Shown: positions 54,491 through 63,920, counted from the first letter of the stretch. The stretch is DNA of 64,000 nt from Peptostreptococcus faecalis (GCF_900240845.1 NZ_OERU01000001.1:1075079-1139078), one strand, 5' to 3'. Notes: generated by a model from the letters alone, not told the origin. Numbers and translations: made by a program.

Positions 54491-55711
54491 TTATTTACTG
54501 ATAAAATTATATAGTTTTTTCGATAAACCTTCCCAAGATAGATCTCCAATTTCAACACATCTTGTTCTGTCTTTTTTTCTATACTCTATTGCTTTTATTA
54601 GAGACTCTCTTAGCCTACTTTCAAAAGCTGGAATTTCATCTTCCATAGGGACTGATACCTTCTCCATTTTAGGTAAAGATACATAGTCAATCATGCCACA
54701 ATTATTTATTTTATCTCCCATCCATCTTTTTACACCAGGCACATCTGTCGATATAACATAGTTTCCACAAGCCATAGCTTCTAATATTACAAGTGGAAGC
54801 CCTTCATAATAAGATGGCAATACAAATATATCTGATTTATTTAAGATTTCAGCTAATTTTTCTTGATTGACTCTACCTGCAAATTCAATTTCATACTTAG
54901 AGTTATTTGCACATGACTTGATATCTTCGACTTCATCCAAGTCACTGCCATCTCCTGCCATAATAAATTTTATTGAGTCTTTTCCATAGTCCAACTCTTC
55001 AAGACATTCGATAAATGGTTTTAGCCCCTTACTATATGATATCTTCCCTGCATATGATATAGTAATTTGTCCATTTTTTTCGTAGCACTTATTGTTAAAT
55101 ACATTCTTATTGTATCCACTTCCCAACACTTCTACTTTTTCGCTTGGTAAGTTGAATAAATCCTCAATAATACCCTTTTGATCATGATGCAGCGAAAAAA
55201 TCATATCTAATTTAGAAATATTTTCTAAAATGTATTTTTTCTTAAAATCATGTGATTTCAACTGCCTAATACATGTTCCATGACATATTGCCACAATCTT
55301 TTTATCTGGTAAAAACTCACGGACTATAGAAGTCGCATAGTATAAATGATGACATACGATTACATCAGGATCACAGTACTTCAAGGCTTCTTCAAGTGCT
55401 GAAATTATATTTTTTTTCATTTTTTCAGCCATATCATCGTTCATGTCTCTATATCTTGTGCTTGGATATGGCATACTATCACTCATTCCAGGGACATTAA
55501 AGTTCAAATCACCTGCATTATAAACTACTGGAAATAGTTTGAAATTCTCTCCAAATTTATCGTATATAGATTCTATGCTATCTGTTTTATCAATACCTGC
55601 AATCAATGTTTGTGAGCTACACATCGGCTCTAATCCTTTTATAAGGCCACTAAGGTAGATCCCACTTCCTGTCGAATCCGGTTTTTGGGCGCTTATATGA
55701 AGAATATTCAT
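54491..55711 (-). CDS. GT4-family glycosyltransferase
   Basis: 406 residues, GT-B fold. N-terminal acceptor domain starts MNILHISAQKPDSTGSGIYLSGLIKGL, C-terminal donor domain has ISYAGKISYSKGLKPF, DIFVLPSYYEGLPLVILEAMACGNYVISTDVPG, containing the GT4 E-x7-E signature. It transfers a nucleotide-sugar-linked sugar to an unknown acceptor. AGGAGG precedes the ATG. It is apart from the main envelope cluster and is followed by the DUF6873 gene. Confidence 0.88.
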   Translation of the reverse strand: MNILHISAQKPDSTGSGIYLSGLIKGLEPMCSSQTLIAGIDKTDSIESIYDKFGENFKLFPVVYNAGDLNFNVPGMSDSMPYPSTRYRDMNDDMAEKMKKNIISALEEALKYCDPDVIVCHHLYYATSIVREFLPDKKIVAICHGTCIRQLKSHDFKKKYILENISKLDMIFSLHHDQKGIIEDLFNLPSEKVEVLGSGYNKNVFNNKCYEKNGQITISYAGKISYSKGLKPFIECLEELDYGKDSIKFIMAGDGSDLDEVEDIKSCANNSKYEIEFAGRVNQEKLAEILNKSDIFVLPSYYEGLPLVILEAMACGNYVISTDVPGVKRWMGDKINNCGMIDYVSLPKMEKVSVPMEDEIPAFESRLRESLIKAIEYRKKDRTRCVEIGDLSWEGLSKKLYNFISK

Positions 55712-55809
55712 AAAAAAGTCCTCCTATTAATTTTATTATTTTTAATTATAAATTTTATCAATACATATCTTTCATAATTATAAGTATATTTTAAATCTTT
55801 TGCAATAGT

Positions 55810-55848
55810 AATAAGAGGATTGTGCAAAGTTTACACAATCCTCTTATT
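55810..55848 (-). terminator. terminator of the citrate-branch operon
   Basis: AATAAGAGGATTGTG pairs with CACAATCCTCTTATT around a nine-base loop; the T tract is short, so efficiency may be moderate. Confidence 0.78.
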
Positions 55849-55868
55849 TTAGGTAATTATTGTTTATT

Positions 55869-56903
55869 TTAACTGTTTCTTATTATCTTGCAAAGCTCAT
55901 TACTAAATTCCTCAGTACTACTGTCTCCACCTAGATCTACTGTCAATACCTTTCCTTCTTTAAATATTGTTCTTAAAGCATTTTCTATTTTCATAGCGGC
56001 ATCGTGTTCACCTATGTGTCTTAGCATCATAATTGAAGACTGAATTATCGCAGTAGGATTTGCAATACCCTTACCAGCTATCTGTGGAGCACTACCATGC
56101 ACAGCTTCGAATACTGCACAGTCTTCTCCTATATTGGCACTTGGAACCATTCCCAGTCCACCCACTAGACCTGCGCATAAGTCAGACAGAATATCTCCAT
56201 ATAAATTTGGCATTACTAAAACGTCAAAATCTTCAGGGTTTAAAACTAAATTCATTGCTGCAGCATCCACAATCACATCATCTGAATATATATCTTTATC
56301 TTCATTAGCATTTTTTCTGTATATTTTATTATTTTCACATACTTCATTAAAAACATCTAGAAAAAGACCATCTGATATTTTCATAATATTTGCTTTGTGA
56401 ACTGCAGAAAGTCGTTTATATCCATTTGTTTTTGTGTAGTCACAGGCAAATTGTGTTATTTTTTCACACGCAGGTCTAGTAATTATTTTTATACTTTCAC
56501 CAGCGTAGTCACCTATCTTATGTTCAACACCTGAATACAAATCTTCAGTATTTTCTCTAATAATCGTAATGTCAATATTGTCATATCGAGATTTTATACC
56601 TTCAAATGTTTTTATCGGTCTAACATTTGCGTACAAATTAAGCTCTTTTCTAAGTGCAACATTAACACTTCTAAATCCTTTGCCTACTGGCGTTGTAATA
56701 GGACCTTTTATTGCTAGTTTATTTTCTCTAATATTTTCTATTATGTGTTTCGGAAGCGGAGTACCATATTCTTCTAATACGCTTTCTCCTGCATCAAATT
56801 CTTCCCAAATAATATCAACTCCCGCTTCTTTTACAACTTTCTTCATTGCAGCTGTAATCTCAGTACCTATTCCATCTCCAGGTATAAGCGTAATTTTATG
56901 CAT
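55869..56903 (-). CDS. isocitrate dehydrogenase (NAD-type, isocitrate/isopropylmalate family)
   Basis: 344 residues. [20 protein letters not shown] opens the fold; [41 protein letters not shown] has ENTEDLYSG, the isocitrate rather than isopropylmalate signature. [27 protein letters not shown] and [21 protein letters not shown] carry the Mg ligands and cofactor loop. It would oxidise isocitrate to 2-oxoglutarate. It overlaps the aconitase end by 8 bp. Homoisocitrate dehydrogenase is the chief alternative. GGAGGG precedes the ATG. Confidence 0.88.
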   Translation of the reverse strand: MHKITLIPGDGIGTEITAAMKKVVKEAGVDIIWEEFDAGESVLEEYGTPLPKHIIENIRENKLAIKGPITTPVGKGFRSVNVALRKELNLYANVRPIKTFEGIKSRYDNIDITIIRENTEDLYSGVEHKIGDYAGESIKIITRPACEKITQFACDYTKTNGYKRLSAVHKANIMKISDGLFLDVFNEVCENNKIYRKNANEDKDIYSDDVIVDAAAMNLVLNPEDFDVLVMPNLYGDILSDLCAGLVGGLGMVPSANIGEDCAVFEAVHGSAPQIAGKGIANPTAIIQSSIMMLRHIGEHDAAMKIENALRTIFKEGKVLTVDLGGDSSTEEFSNELCKIIRNS

Positions 56904-58869
56904 TTGTTCCCTCCGCTGTATTTTTTAATTTAATACTGTTTAACTTTCCACCAAATTTTAACATTTCAATCTCTTTATCATTAAACTTAGTGCTCACATA
57001 AAAAGATGTATTTTTTGTTTTGTTTACTATCTTCATTCTTCCTTTAGTGATTCCTTCTAAAACATTTTCTATTAAGATATCATCCATTTGATCAACTAAA
57101 TTATAATCTTCTTGATCAACTAAATTATAATCTTCATCGTTCTCAAACTCCATAGGAATTATCCCACTATTAATTAAATTAGCTTTATGAATTCTTGCAA
57201 AACTTTTTGCGATAACTCCCTTTATCCCTAAGTACAATGGAGCTAAGGCAGCATGTTCTCTAGAAGATCCCTGTCCGTAGTTTTCCCCGCCTACTATAAA
57301 ACCTCCATTATTTTCAATAGCTCTATCAGAAAAGTTTTCATCTATCGTACTAAAGCTAAACTTAGATAAATATGGTATGTTACTTCTATATGGCAATAAT
57401 TTAGCATTTGATGGCATAATATGATCTGTAGTTATGTTATCATCTGTTTTTATTATAACTTTCCCAGATAATACATCTTCAAGTTTTGTATTTAGTGGAA
57501 ACGGCTTTATATTCGGACCCCTTACCACCTCTACATTTTGAGGGTTTTCACTTGGCGATATTATCATGCTGTCGTCAATCAAAAATTTATCTATAGTGAT
57601 ATCTTCAAAATCCACATCAAAATCAATATTTCTAGGATCAGTAAGCTTTCCATATATAGCACTAACTGCTGCTACTTCCGGACTAGATAAATATACTTGA
57701 GCCGAATTAGTTCCACTTCTTCCATAAAAATTTCTATTAAATGTTCTAATACTTACCGCATCAGTCCCTGGTGATTGCCCCATTCCTATGCAAGGTCCAC
57801 AGGAGTTTTCTAAAATTCTTGCACCTGAACTAATTATATCTGCCAGTGCACCGTTTTTCGCTATCATTTCCATAACTTGTCTTGACCCAGGTGCTATAAC
57901 TAAACTTACATCATCAGCAACTTTTCTTCCTTTTAGTATTCTTGATACCTTCATTAAATCTTCATATGATGAATTTGTACAACTTCCAATCGCGACCTGG
58001 TCAACTTTTATCTCGCCAACTTCTGAACATGATTTAATATTATCAGGGCTATGAGGAGCGGCTACCATTGGAACCAATTCTCCAAGATCTATTTTTATTA
58101 TATCATCATATATTGCATCATCATCGGCAATAAGTTCACTCCAATCCGATAATCTGCCCTGTGCCTCAAAATATTCTTTTGTCTTTTCATCACTCGGGAA
58201 AATTGAAGTTGTAGCCCCTAACTCTGCACCCATATTAGTAATTGTTGCTCTTTGAGGAACAGATAGATTTTTTAGTCCATCTCCTCCATATTCATAAATT
58301 TTTCCTACTCCACCCTTTACGGTTTCTCTTTTTAAAACTTCCAATATTATATCTTTTGAACTTACCATGCTATTTAATTTTCCTGTCAGTTCGACTTTTA
58401 CAACTTTTGGAACTTCTATATAATATGGTTCGCCAGCCATAGCAAGTGCAACATCCAGTCCACCAGCCCCAATAGCTAACATTCCCACGCCTCCTGCAGT
58501 TGGAGTATGGCTATCAGATCCTAATAGAGTCTCTCCAGGAACAGAAAATCTTTCTAAATTAACCTGATGACATATACCATTTCCAGGTTTTGAAAAGTAT
58601 ATTCCATATTTATTAGCTACAGTTTGTATAAATCTATGGTCATCTGCATTTTCAAAACCTTGTTGCAACATATTATGGTCAATATATGCAACAGACTGCT
58701 TAGTTTTTACTTTGTCTATCCCCATTGCTTCTAACTGCAAATATGCCATAGTTCCAGTAGAATCTTGAGTTAATGTTCTATCTATTTTTATACCAACAGT
58801 AGTTCCCTTTTCTAATTGTCCTTCTACTACATGGTTATAAAGTATTTTTTCTACAATATTTCTTCCCAA
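56896..58869 (-). CDS. aconitate hydratase (single-chain, Aquifex/clostridial type), TTG start
   Basis: 657 residues from a TTG at 58869, chosen because AGAGGTG lies six bases before it and homologues begin MGxNxVEKIL. The 4Fe-4S cysteines are in IGSCTNSSYEDL and ENSCGPCIGMGQSPGT; HTPTAGGVGMLAIGAGGLD and NFYGRSGTNSAQVYLSSPEVAA are typical. The swivel domain includes GGENYGQGSSREHAALAPLYLG. An eight-residue block EDYNLVDQ is present twice in tandem near the C-terminus. It interconverts citrate and isocitrate. Between the citrate-synthase-like gene and isocitrate dehydrogenase. Confidence 0.92.
   Translation of the reverse strand: MGRNIVEKILYNHVVEGQLEKGTTVGIKIDRTLTQDSTGTMAYLQLEAMGIDKVKTKQSVAYIDHNMLQQGFENADDHRFIQTVANKYGIYFSKPGNGICHQVNLERFSVPGETLLGSDSHTPTAGGVGMLAIGAGGLDVALAMAGEPYYIEVPKVVKVELTGKLNSMVSSKDIILEVLKRETVKGGVGKIYEYGGDGLKNLSVPQRATITNMGAELGATTSIFPSDEKTKEYFEAQGRLSDWSELIADDDAIYDDIIKIDLGELVPMVAAPHSPDNIKSCSEVGEIKVDQVAIGSCTNSSYEDLMKVSRILKGRKVADDVSLVIAPGSRQVMEMIAKNGALADIISSGARILENSCGPCIGMGQSPGTDAVSIRTFNRNFYGRSGTNSAQVYLSSPEVAAVSAIYGKLTDPRNIDFDVDFEDITIDKFLIDDSMIISPSENPQNVEVVRGPNIKPFPLNTKLEDVLSGKVIIKTDDNITTDHIMPSNAKLLPYRSNIPYLSKFSFSTIDENFSDRAIENNGGFIVGGENYGQGSSREHAALAPLYLGIKGVIAKSFARIHKANLINSGIIPMEFENDEDYNLVDQEDYNLVDQMDDILIENVLEGITKGRMKIVNKTKNTSFYVSTKFNDKEIEMLKFGGKLNSIKLKNTAEGTNA
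57088..57135. repeat. 24-bp perfect tandem duplication inside the aconitase gene
   Basis: 57088-57111 and 57112-57135 are identical. In frame this doubles EDYNLVDQ in the swivel-domain part of the protein, adding eight residues. Confidence 0.95.
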
Positions 58870-58892
58870 CCAAATCACCTCTTAAATAAAGA

Positions 58893-60068
58893 TTATATTA
58901 CTATTTTTGATTCTAACTCACTTCCAACGCTCTTTATATCATCATATATTGAAACGATTTCTTTGTCAAAAAGAGCTCTTTTTAGTCTGATTGATTTCGC
59001 TCTTACCTCTTCCAAAATTAAAGACGCTTCATCATTAGAAACTTCTATACCATAATCTGAAAGTCTATTTACAATAGCCGCCTTACCAGAATGTTTTCCA
59101 ATAACTATCTTTCTTTCTATTCCAACTTCAGATGGATCGAATGCTTCGTAGTTCTTTGGATCTTTCAAAGCACCATCAGCGTGTATACCTGATTCATGCG
59201 TGAACATATTGTCTCCAACTATAGACTTCCATGCTGGCAATTCTCTTCCAGCAGCTCTTGATACATATTCAGATATTCCCTTAAATTTTCTTGGATCTAT
59301 ATCAGATTCATATTTTAATACATGAGTAAGAGTCATAATAACTTCTTCTAGTGCAGCATTACCAGCCCTTTCTCCTAATCCATTTACTGTTACACCAACA
59401 TGATTAGCTCCACCTAAAACTCCAGCTACTGCATTAGCAGTTGCCATACCAAAATCATCATGAGTATGCATTTCTATATCCATTTTAGTTGCATTATAAA
59501 TTTTTTCAATTTTTTCTTTTAATGTGAATGGATCCATTATTCCAACAGTATCACAAAATCTAAATCTATCAGCTCCGGCTTCTTGTGCACGCTTTACAAA
59601 TTCAATTAAGAAATCATCATCAGCTCTTGATGCATCTTCTCCATTTACTGAAACGTATAATCCATTTTTCTTAGCGTATTCAGTTGTTTCCATCATTTTC
59701 TCTATTACCCATTCTCTTGATGTCTGTAATTTGTGTTCTATATGTATATCTGAAACTGAAATTGATATTGCAACAGCGTCAACACCACAATCTATGCTGT
59801 GCTTTACATCTGATATTACAGCTCTATTCCACCCCATGATACTTGCTTTCAAATTTTTATTTGCAATTCTTCGAATGCTTTCCTTTTCGTCTCCACCCAT
59901 CGCAGGTATACCTACTTCTAGCTGGTCAATGCCTAAATCTGATAACATTTCAGCAATCATGATTTTTTCATCATTAGCAAATACAATGCCTGCAGTTTGC
60001 TCTCCATCTCTTAAAGTAGTATCAACAAATTTTATTTTTTTATTTCTATTTTTATCAACAACACACAT
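58893..60068 (-). CDS. homocitrate/2-isopropylmalate synthase family enzyme, probable (Re)-citrate synthase
   Basis: 391 residues from ATG 60068 (GGAGG eight bases upstream; a TTG at 60074 is too close to it). HMGL-like TIM barrel with FVDTTLRDGEQTAGIVF, MHTHDDFGMATANAVAG (metal His pair) and VNGLGERAGNAALEEV; a shortened C-terminal communication region with FTHESGIHADGALKD. It condenses acetyl-CoA with a 2-oxo acid. Sequence alone suits homocitrate synthase (NifV), but its place ahead of aconitase and isocitrate dehydrogenase, with no other lysine or nitrogenase genes, favours the (Re)-citrate synthase of anaerobic Clostridia. Confidence 0.82.
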   Translation of the reverse strand: MCVVDKNRNKKIKFVDTTLRDGEQTAGIVFANDEKIMIAEMLSDLGIDQLEVGIPAMGGDEKESIRRIANKNLKASIMGWNRAVISDVKHSIDCGVDAVAISISVSDIHIEHKLQTSREWVIEKMMETTEYAKKNGLYVSVNGEDASRADDDFLIEFVKRAQEAGADRFRFCDTVGIMDPFTLKEKIEKIYNATKMDIEMHTHDDFGMATANAVAGVLGGANHVGVTVNGLGERAGNAALEEVIMTLTHVLKYESDIDPRKFKGISEYVSRAAGRELPAWKSIVGDNMFTHESGIHADGALKDPKNYEAFDPSEVGIERKIVIGKHSGKAAIVNRLSDYGIEVSNDEASLILEEVRAKSIRLKRALFDKEIVSIYDDIKSVGSELESKIVI

Positions 60069-60524
60069 TCTCAAAACCTCCTATTTAATTCTACCTAATT
60101 TATTATGCAAGTTTTTTTCTATCTCTTTCATATCGTTTATAAATATTATAATTCTTTGTTAAGACAAATGCAAGAATATTTTATTCATTTTTGCATTTTT
60201 TTTGTTATATTATTCATTAATCTCCCTAGCAATCGTTTTATCCAGCTTATTTCTAGTCTTTTTTGCAATATATTTTATATATATTTCATTTATTTGATAT
60301 TACACTATATTTAAACTTTATTTATTTGTATTTATTTTTTATTTTATTGAATTTTTGTTTTATTATTTTTCATTTTCAGTTTATTTTTGTAATTTTCTTT
60401 CTATATAAACTTTTCTAATATTATTTCATATAACTGCTACTGTTTGCTAATTTAACACATCTATTTGTGCTAATATGCTATAATAGTCAAATAATGAATA
60501 TAATTAAGTTATAAGGAGAATTCG
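60069..60524. other. 456-bp extremely AT-rich divergent region
   Basis: No gene is supported. Long T and A tracts fill 60100-60470. The only clear element is the extended -10 TGCTATAAT (60477-60485) serving the helicase on the plus strand, with AAGGAG just before its ATG. I found no convincing minus-strand -35/-10 for the citrate-branch operon. Confidence 0.6.
60477..60485 (+). promoter_or_regulatory. extended -10 promoter of the helicase gene
   Basis: TGCTATAAT fits the TGn-TATAAT extended -10, which can work without a good -35; none is seen 17 bp upstream. Confidence 0.55.
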
Positions 60525-61616
60525 ATGAATTTTAATAATATGAACATCAATAGCGAATTAGTAAGTGTACTAAATAATATAGGTATAAATTCCCCAACAG
60601 AAATCCAAAAAAAAGCAATCCCTGATATTATAAACGGAAAAAATTTGATAGCAAAATCTAATACAGGAACTGGAAAAACTTTATCTTTTTTAATTCCAAT
60701 TTTAAATAATCTGGTAAGTAAAAATAAACAAACATCGTTAATCCTAGTTCCTACTAGAGAACTAGCCATACAAGTATTCAATGAAGCAGAGCGAATCATT
60801 CAAAAACTTGATATAAAAAACGATGGAATAAATATACTAGCTCTATACGGAGGGCGTGATATACAATCACAAATAAACAAACTAAAAAAAGATATTGATA
60901 TAATAGTTGCTACTCCTGGTAGACTTCTAGACCATCTAAATAGAAAAACTATAAATTTGACAAAAATAGACATACTTGTAATCGATGAAGTTGATCAAAT
61001 GCTATTAATGGGTTTTATGGGTGAGATTGATAGAGTTATTAAAAATATAAAAAATACACCACAGCTTTTATGTTTTTCTGCAACAGTAGATTCTAAAGTA
61101 AAGAAATTAGCATATAGGTATTCAGATAATATACAGATAATAGGAATTGATGATAATCATACACTTGCAGATCTCATCGAACAAGAATTTATTTTCACTA
61201 CTGATAGAGATAAATTTGATGATTTGTGCAAAATTATAGATAGAGATAATCCCTTTATGGCAATTATATTTTGTCGTACAAAAGCAAGAGTTGACAATCT
61301 AGATCTTAAACTATCTCAAAAAAAATATAATTGCGCAAAAATCCACAGCGATATTAGTCAATCAAAGCGAGAAAGAATTATAAAAGATTTTAGAAATCTG
61401 AAGACACAGTTTTTAATATCAACAGATTTGTCCTCTAGAGGACTTGATATAGAGGGTATAACACATATATACAACTATGATTTGCCAGATAGACTAGAAG
61501 ATTATATCCACAGAGTAGGACGTACTGGTAGAATCGGAAAAGATGGTAAAGCTTGTTCTTTTGTAACTGATAAAAATACGGATCTTTACGAACTAATACA
61601 AAAAAAGCTTTTATAA
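60525..61616 (+). CDS. DEAD-box-family RNA helicase (DEVD variant)
   Basis: 363 residues, a minimal helicase core with no C-terminal extension. Q motif region NSPTEIQKKAIPDI, motif I SNTGTGKT (about 45-52), Ia PTRELAIQV, Ib TPGRLLDHL, motif II DEVD at 154-157 (instead of DEAD), motif III SAT, and C-terminal LISTDLSSRGLDIEGITHIYNYDLP and HRVGRTGRIGKDG. It unwinds short RNA helices. The plain core length and single-gene context suggest a CshA/RhlE-like or cold-stress role, unproven. Its AT-rich leader is long. AAGGAG precedes the ATG. Confidence 0.92.
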   Translation: MNFNNMNINSELVSVLNNIGINSPTEIQKKAIPDIINGKNLIAKSNTGTGKTLSFLIPILNNLVSKNKQTSLILVPTRELAIQVFNEAERIIQKLDIKNDGINILALYGGRDIQSQINKLKKDIDIIVATPGRLLDHLNRKTINLTKIDILVIDEVDQMLLMGFMGEIDRVIKNIKNTPQLLCFSATVDSKVKKLAYRYSDNIQIIGIDDNHTLADLIEQEFIFTTDRDKFDDLCKIIDRDNPFMAIIFCRTKARVDNLDLKLSQKKYNCAKIHSDISQSKRERIIKDFRNLKTQFLISTDLSSRGLDIEGITHIYNYDLPDRLEDYIHRVGRTGRIGKDGKACSFVTDKNTDLYELIQKKLL

Positions 61617-61652
61617 TCTCAACGTTATACAGCTTAAAATATTAATTCACGT

Positions 61653-61688
61653 AAAAAAGCAAAGTTCAAATTTGAACTTTGCTTTTTT
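61653..61688. terminator. bidirectional terminator between helicase and superoxide reductase genes
   Basis: A 36-bp perfect palindrome with no loop (core GCAAAGTTCAAATTTGAACT) and A6/T6 ends. Confidence 0.92.
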
Positions 61689-61719
61689 ATTTATTATATG
61701 CTATTTTTATTAATCTTTA

Positions 61720-62100
61720 TTAAGCTTTTGCTACCCATAAACCATGTAGGTTACAGTATTCATATGCTGCTACTACCTTATCTCCATCTTGAAGTGCAAA
61801 TTCAGCAACAGGTTCAGCATCATGAGCAAGATCTACTCTCTGCACACCTTTTTCTGTAACTAATACTACAAATGCAATATGGTGAGCATCTGTCATAGGA
61901 TGTGCAACACTTCCTACCTTAACACAAACCTTATTTCCTGATACTTCAATTACAGGAACATGCTTTTCACCAGCAGCATCAGTAGAGTTAGCATTAAGTA
62001 CTGTTAATCCAGATACAGCAGCTTCCACTTCATTATTAACTATTTTTTCGAATATATCTCCGCTTTTTTCATCTTTTAAAAAAATCAATTCTTTATTCAT
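61720..62100 (-). CDS. superoxide reductase (one-iron, neelaredoxin-like)
   Basis: 126 residues, lacking the N-terminal desulforedoxin iron-Cys4 domain. The catalytic iron site is intact: Glu 45 and Lys 46 (EKH), His 47, His 67 and His 73 (AHPMTDAHHI), Cys 116 and His 119 (YEYCNLHGLW). It reduces superoxide to hydrogen peroxide, which rubrerythrin, encoded two genes upstream, can remove. Third gene of rbr-perR-sor. Confidence 0.93.
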   Translation of the reverse strand: MNKELIFLKDEKSGDIFEKIVNNEVEAAVSGLTVLNANSTDAAGEKHVPVIEVSGNKVCVKVGSVAHPMTDAHHIAFVVLVTEKGVQRVDLAHDAEPVAEFALQDGDKVVAAYEYCNLHGLWVAKA

Positions 62101-62118
62101 CTTTTTTCTCCTAAAAAA

Positions 62119-62496
62119 TTATTTATTAGTATTACAATTTTTACAAAGGCCTTTTAAAAGTATATACCCTGATTTAATTTTCATACCATTTTTTTCCAAT
62201 GTATTATCAACATAACTTACATCATCCAAATCTACATCAATAATATCATTACACTGCTCACATATAAAGTGATTATGTTCTTCTAGGTTTGCGTCAAATC
62301 TAGCTGGATCACCTTGAATATTTATTTTCCTTATATATCCATTATCCGCCAACTGTGTCAAATTTCTATAGACAGTTCCTAGACTTAGACTAGGATTATC
62401 CTTTTTTAAACTATCGTATATTTCAGTTGCTGTATGGTGTTCATTACTCTGCAAAACTCTGTTTAAAATAAACTCTCTTTGTTTTGAAAACTTCAT
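62119..62496 (-). CDS. perR: Fur-family peroxide regulator, PerR-like
   Basis: 125 residues. Winged helix with HTATEIYDSLKKDNPSLSLGTVYRNLTQLADNG, regulatory metal ligands His 20/21, Asp 69, His 74 and His 76 by analogy with PerR, and two CxxC pairs (Cys 79/82, Cys 118/121) for the structural zinc. An Asp rather than Glu at the position after the wing (RFDAN) favours PerR over Fur. It sits between rbr and sor and probably represses this operon; GAAAGGTG precedes the ATG. Confidence 0.9.
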   Translation of the reverse strand: MKFSKQREFILNRVLQSNEHHTATEIYDSLKKDNPSLSLGTVYRNLTQLADNGYIRKINIQGDPARFDANLEEHNHFICEQCNDIIDVDLDDVSYVDNTLEKNGMKIKSGYILLKGLCKNCNTNK

Positions 62497-62528
62497 ACCA
62501 GCACACCTTTCATTGTTAAACTGATTTT

Positions 62529-63077
62529 TTATTTCCAGCTTTCGTTTTTAACTTCAAAGAATGCCTGTGGATGCTTACAAACTGGACATAGCTTTGGAGC
62601 CTTCTTAGATACGTGTATATGACCACAATTCATACAGTGCCAAACTACAACTTCATCTTTTTCAAATACTTTACCATCTTTTAAGTTTTGAAGTAATGTT
62701 CTATATCTTTCTTCATGAGTCTTTTCAATAGCAGCTACACCTTCAAATAATCTAGCTAATTCAGTAAATCCTTCTTCTCTAGCATCGTTTGCAAATCCAG
62801 CATACATTTCCGTCCATTCATAGTTTTCGCCTTCTGCAGCATCTAGTAAGTTTTCTTCAGTTGAAGGAACTTCTCCACCATGAAGAGCCTTGAACCATAA
62901 TTTAGCATGTTCTTTTTCATTTTCAGCTGTTTCTAAGAATATATCAGAAATTTGATTATATCCTTCCTTTCTTGCCTGAGAAGCATAATAAGTATACTTA
63001 TTTCTTGCCATAGATTCCCCAGCAAAACCTTCATTCAAGTTCTTTTCTGTTTTTGTACCTTTTAATTCTAATGTCAT
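62529..63077 (-). CDS. rbr: rubrerythrin
   Basis: 182 residues. N-terminal four-helix diiron domain ([27 protein letters not shown] with the first Glu; [35 protein letters not shown]) and a C-terminal rubredoxin centre ([10 protein letters not shown] and [12 protein letters not shown]). It reduces hydrogen peroxide to water in anaerobes. It is the first gene of the operon and has GGAGGG before the ATG. The linker between domains is short. Confidence 0.96.
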   Translation of the reverse strand: MTLELKGTKTEKNLNEGFAGESMARNKYTYYASQARKEGYNQISDIFLETAENEKEHAKLWFKALHGGEVPSTEENLLDAAEGENYEWTEMYAGFANDAREEGFTELARLFEGVAAIEKTHEERYRTLLQNLKDGKVFEKDEVVVWHCMNCGHIHVSKKAPKLCPVCKHPQAFFEVKNESWK

Positions 63078-63109
63078 TTTATAAATCCCTCCATTTTATT
63101 TTTATATTT

Positions 63110-63130
63110 AAGTAGTAATTATTACTACTT
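63110..63130. promoter_or_regulatory. palindromic PerR-type operator
   Basis: A 21-bp perfect palindrome (10-bp arms, one central base; half-site AAGTAGTAAT) lies just downstream of the predicted rbr transcription start, where binding would block transcription. The centre TAATTATTA agrees with the AT-rich Per/Fur box; the outer bases do not follow the Bacillus consensus. Confidence 0.68.
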
Positions 63131-63141
63131 GTATTATCTCA

Positions 63142-63170
63142 ATTATATCCCTTTGAAGAATTAAAGTCAA
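63142..63170 (-). promoter_or_regulatory. promoter of the rbr-perR-sor operon
   Basis: TTGACT (63165-63170) and TATAAT (63142-63147) at 17-bp spacing on the minus strand, start near 63135. The rest of the 63078-63467 gap holds the operator, about 230 bp of plain AT-rich sequence and the universal stress protein terminator. Confidence 0.85.
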
Positions 63171-63398
63171 GCCTTTTCATTTCTTTTCTTTTTAAGTTTT
63201 TTTATCATCGATAATGCATTTCATTTAATTATTTTATTCAAATAGATGTATTTCATTTTAATCTCCTACTAATATATATTCACTTATTATATGATTTTCA
63301 AACAATAAAATTCAAATAATTCTTACTTTTTATTTGGTATTTCAATATGAAAATACATCTGTTTTTACTAATATTTAATATGAAATAATGAAATCAAG

Positions 63399-63445
63399 AA
63401 AAAAAGATTCCCAAAAACTGTTTTCCACAATTTCTAGGAATCTCT
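63399..63445 (-). terminator. terminator of the universal stress protein gene
   Basis: AGATTCC pairs with GGAATCT across a long loop with an internal TTTCC/GGAAA possibility, followed by T5 on the minus strand. Confidence 0.72.
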
Positions 63446-63467
63446 TAATATAATCATTTACTTAAAA

Positions 63468-63878
63468 TTACTCTGGAATTATTGTAACTGTACAATTAGC
63501 ATGCTTTAAAACATATGCTGTATTAGATCCTAACATTCTTGTTAGACCTTTTTTAGTTGACTTAGTCATAACTATCATATCAACCTTTTCGTCTTTTGCT
63601 CTTCTAACTATTTCATCACCCGCATATCCGAATGTGAAGTATAAATTGACATCATAGCCATCCATTACTTTTCTAGCTTTTTCGAGTAGTTCTCTCCCAA
63701 ATTTTTCAGAGTTCTTTATTTCGTCACTTATTGAAATCCCATCAACAAAGACTACTTCCTTTACGTTAATTATGCTTATTTGTACTTGCTCTGGTTCATA
63801 CACTTCTTTTATATAATCAAGTGAATGCATGCTTCTTTCAGTTCCATCGATTGGCACTAATATTTTCTTAATCTTCAT
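63468..63878 (-). CDS. universal stress protein (UspA family)
   Basis: 136 residues, single domain. KKILVPIDGTERSMHSLDYI at the N-terminus and DMIVMTKSTKKGLTRMLGSNTAYVLKHANCTVTIIP at the end form the family's nucleotide-binding pattern (G-x2-G-x9-G-S/T is altered to STKKGLTRMLGSNT). ATP-binding is therefore possible but not certain. It has a near-perfect promoter and its own terminator, so it is monocistronic. Confidence 0.9.
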   Translation of the reverse strand: MKIKKILVPIDGTERSMHSLDYIKEVYEPEQVQISIINVKEVVFVDGISISDEIKNSEKFGRELLEKARKVMDGYDVNLYFTFGYAGDEIVRRAKDEKVDMIVMTKSTKKGLTRMLGSNTAYVLKHANCTVTIIPE

Positions 63879-63920
63879 AATCTACACCCCTCTCACTAAA
63901 AAAGTTTATCTTTTAACTAT

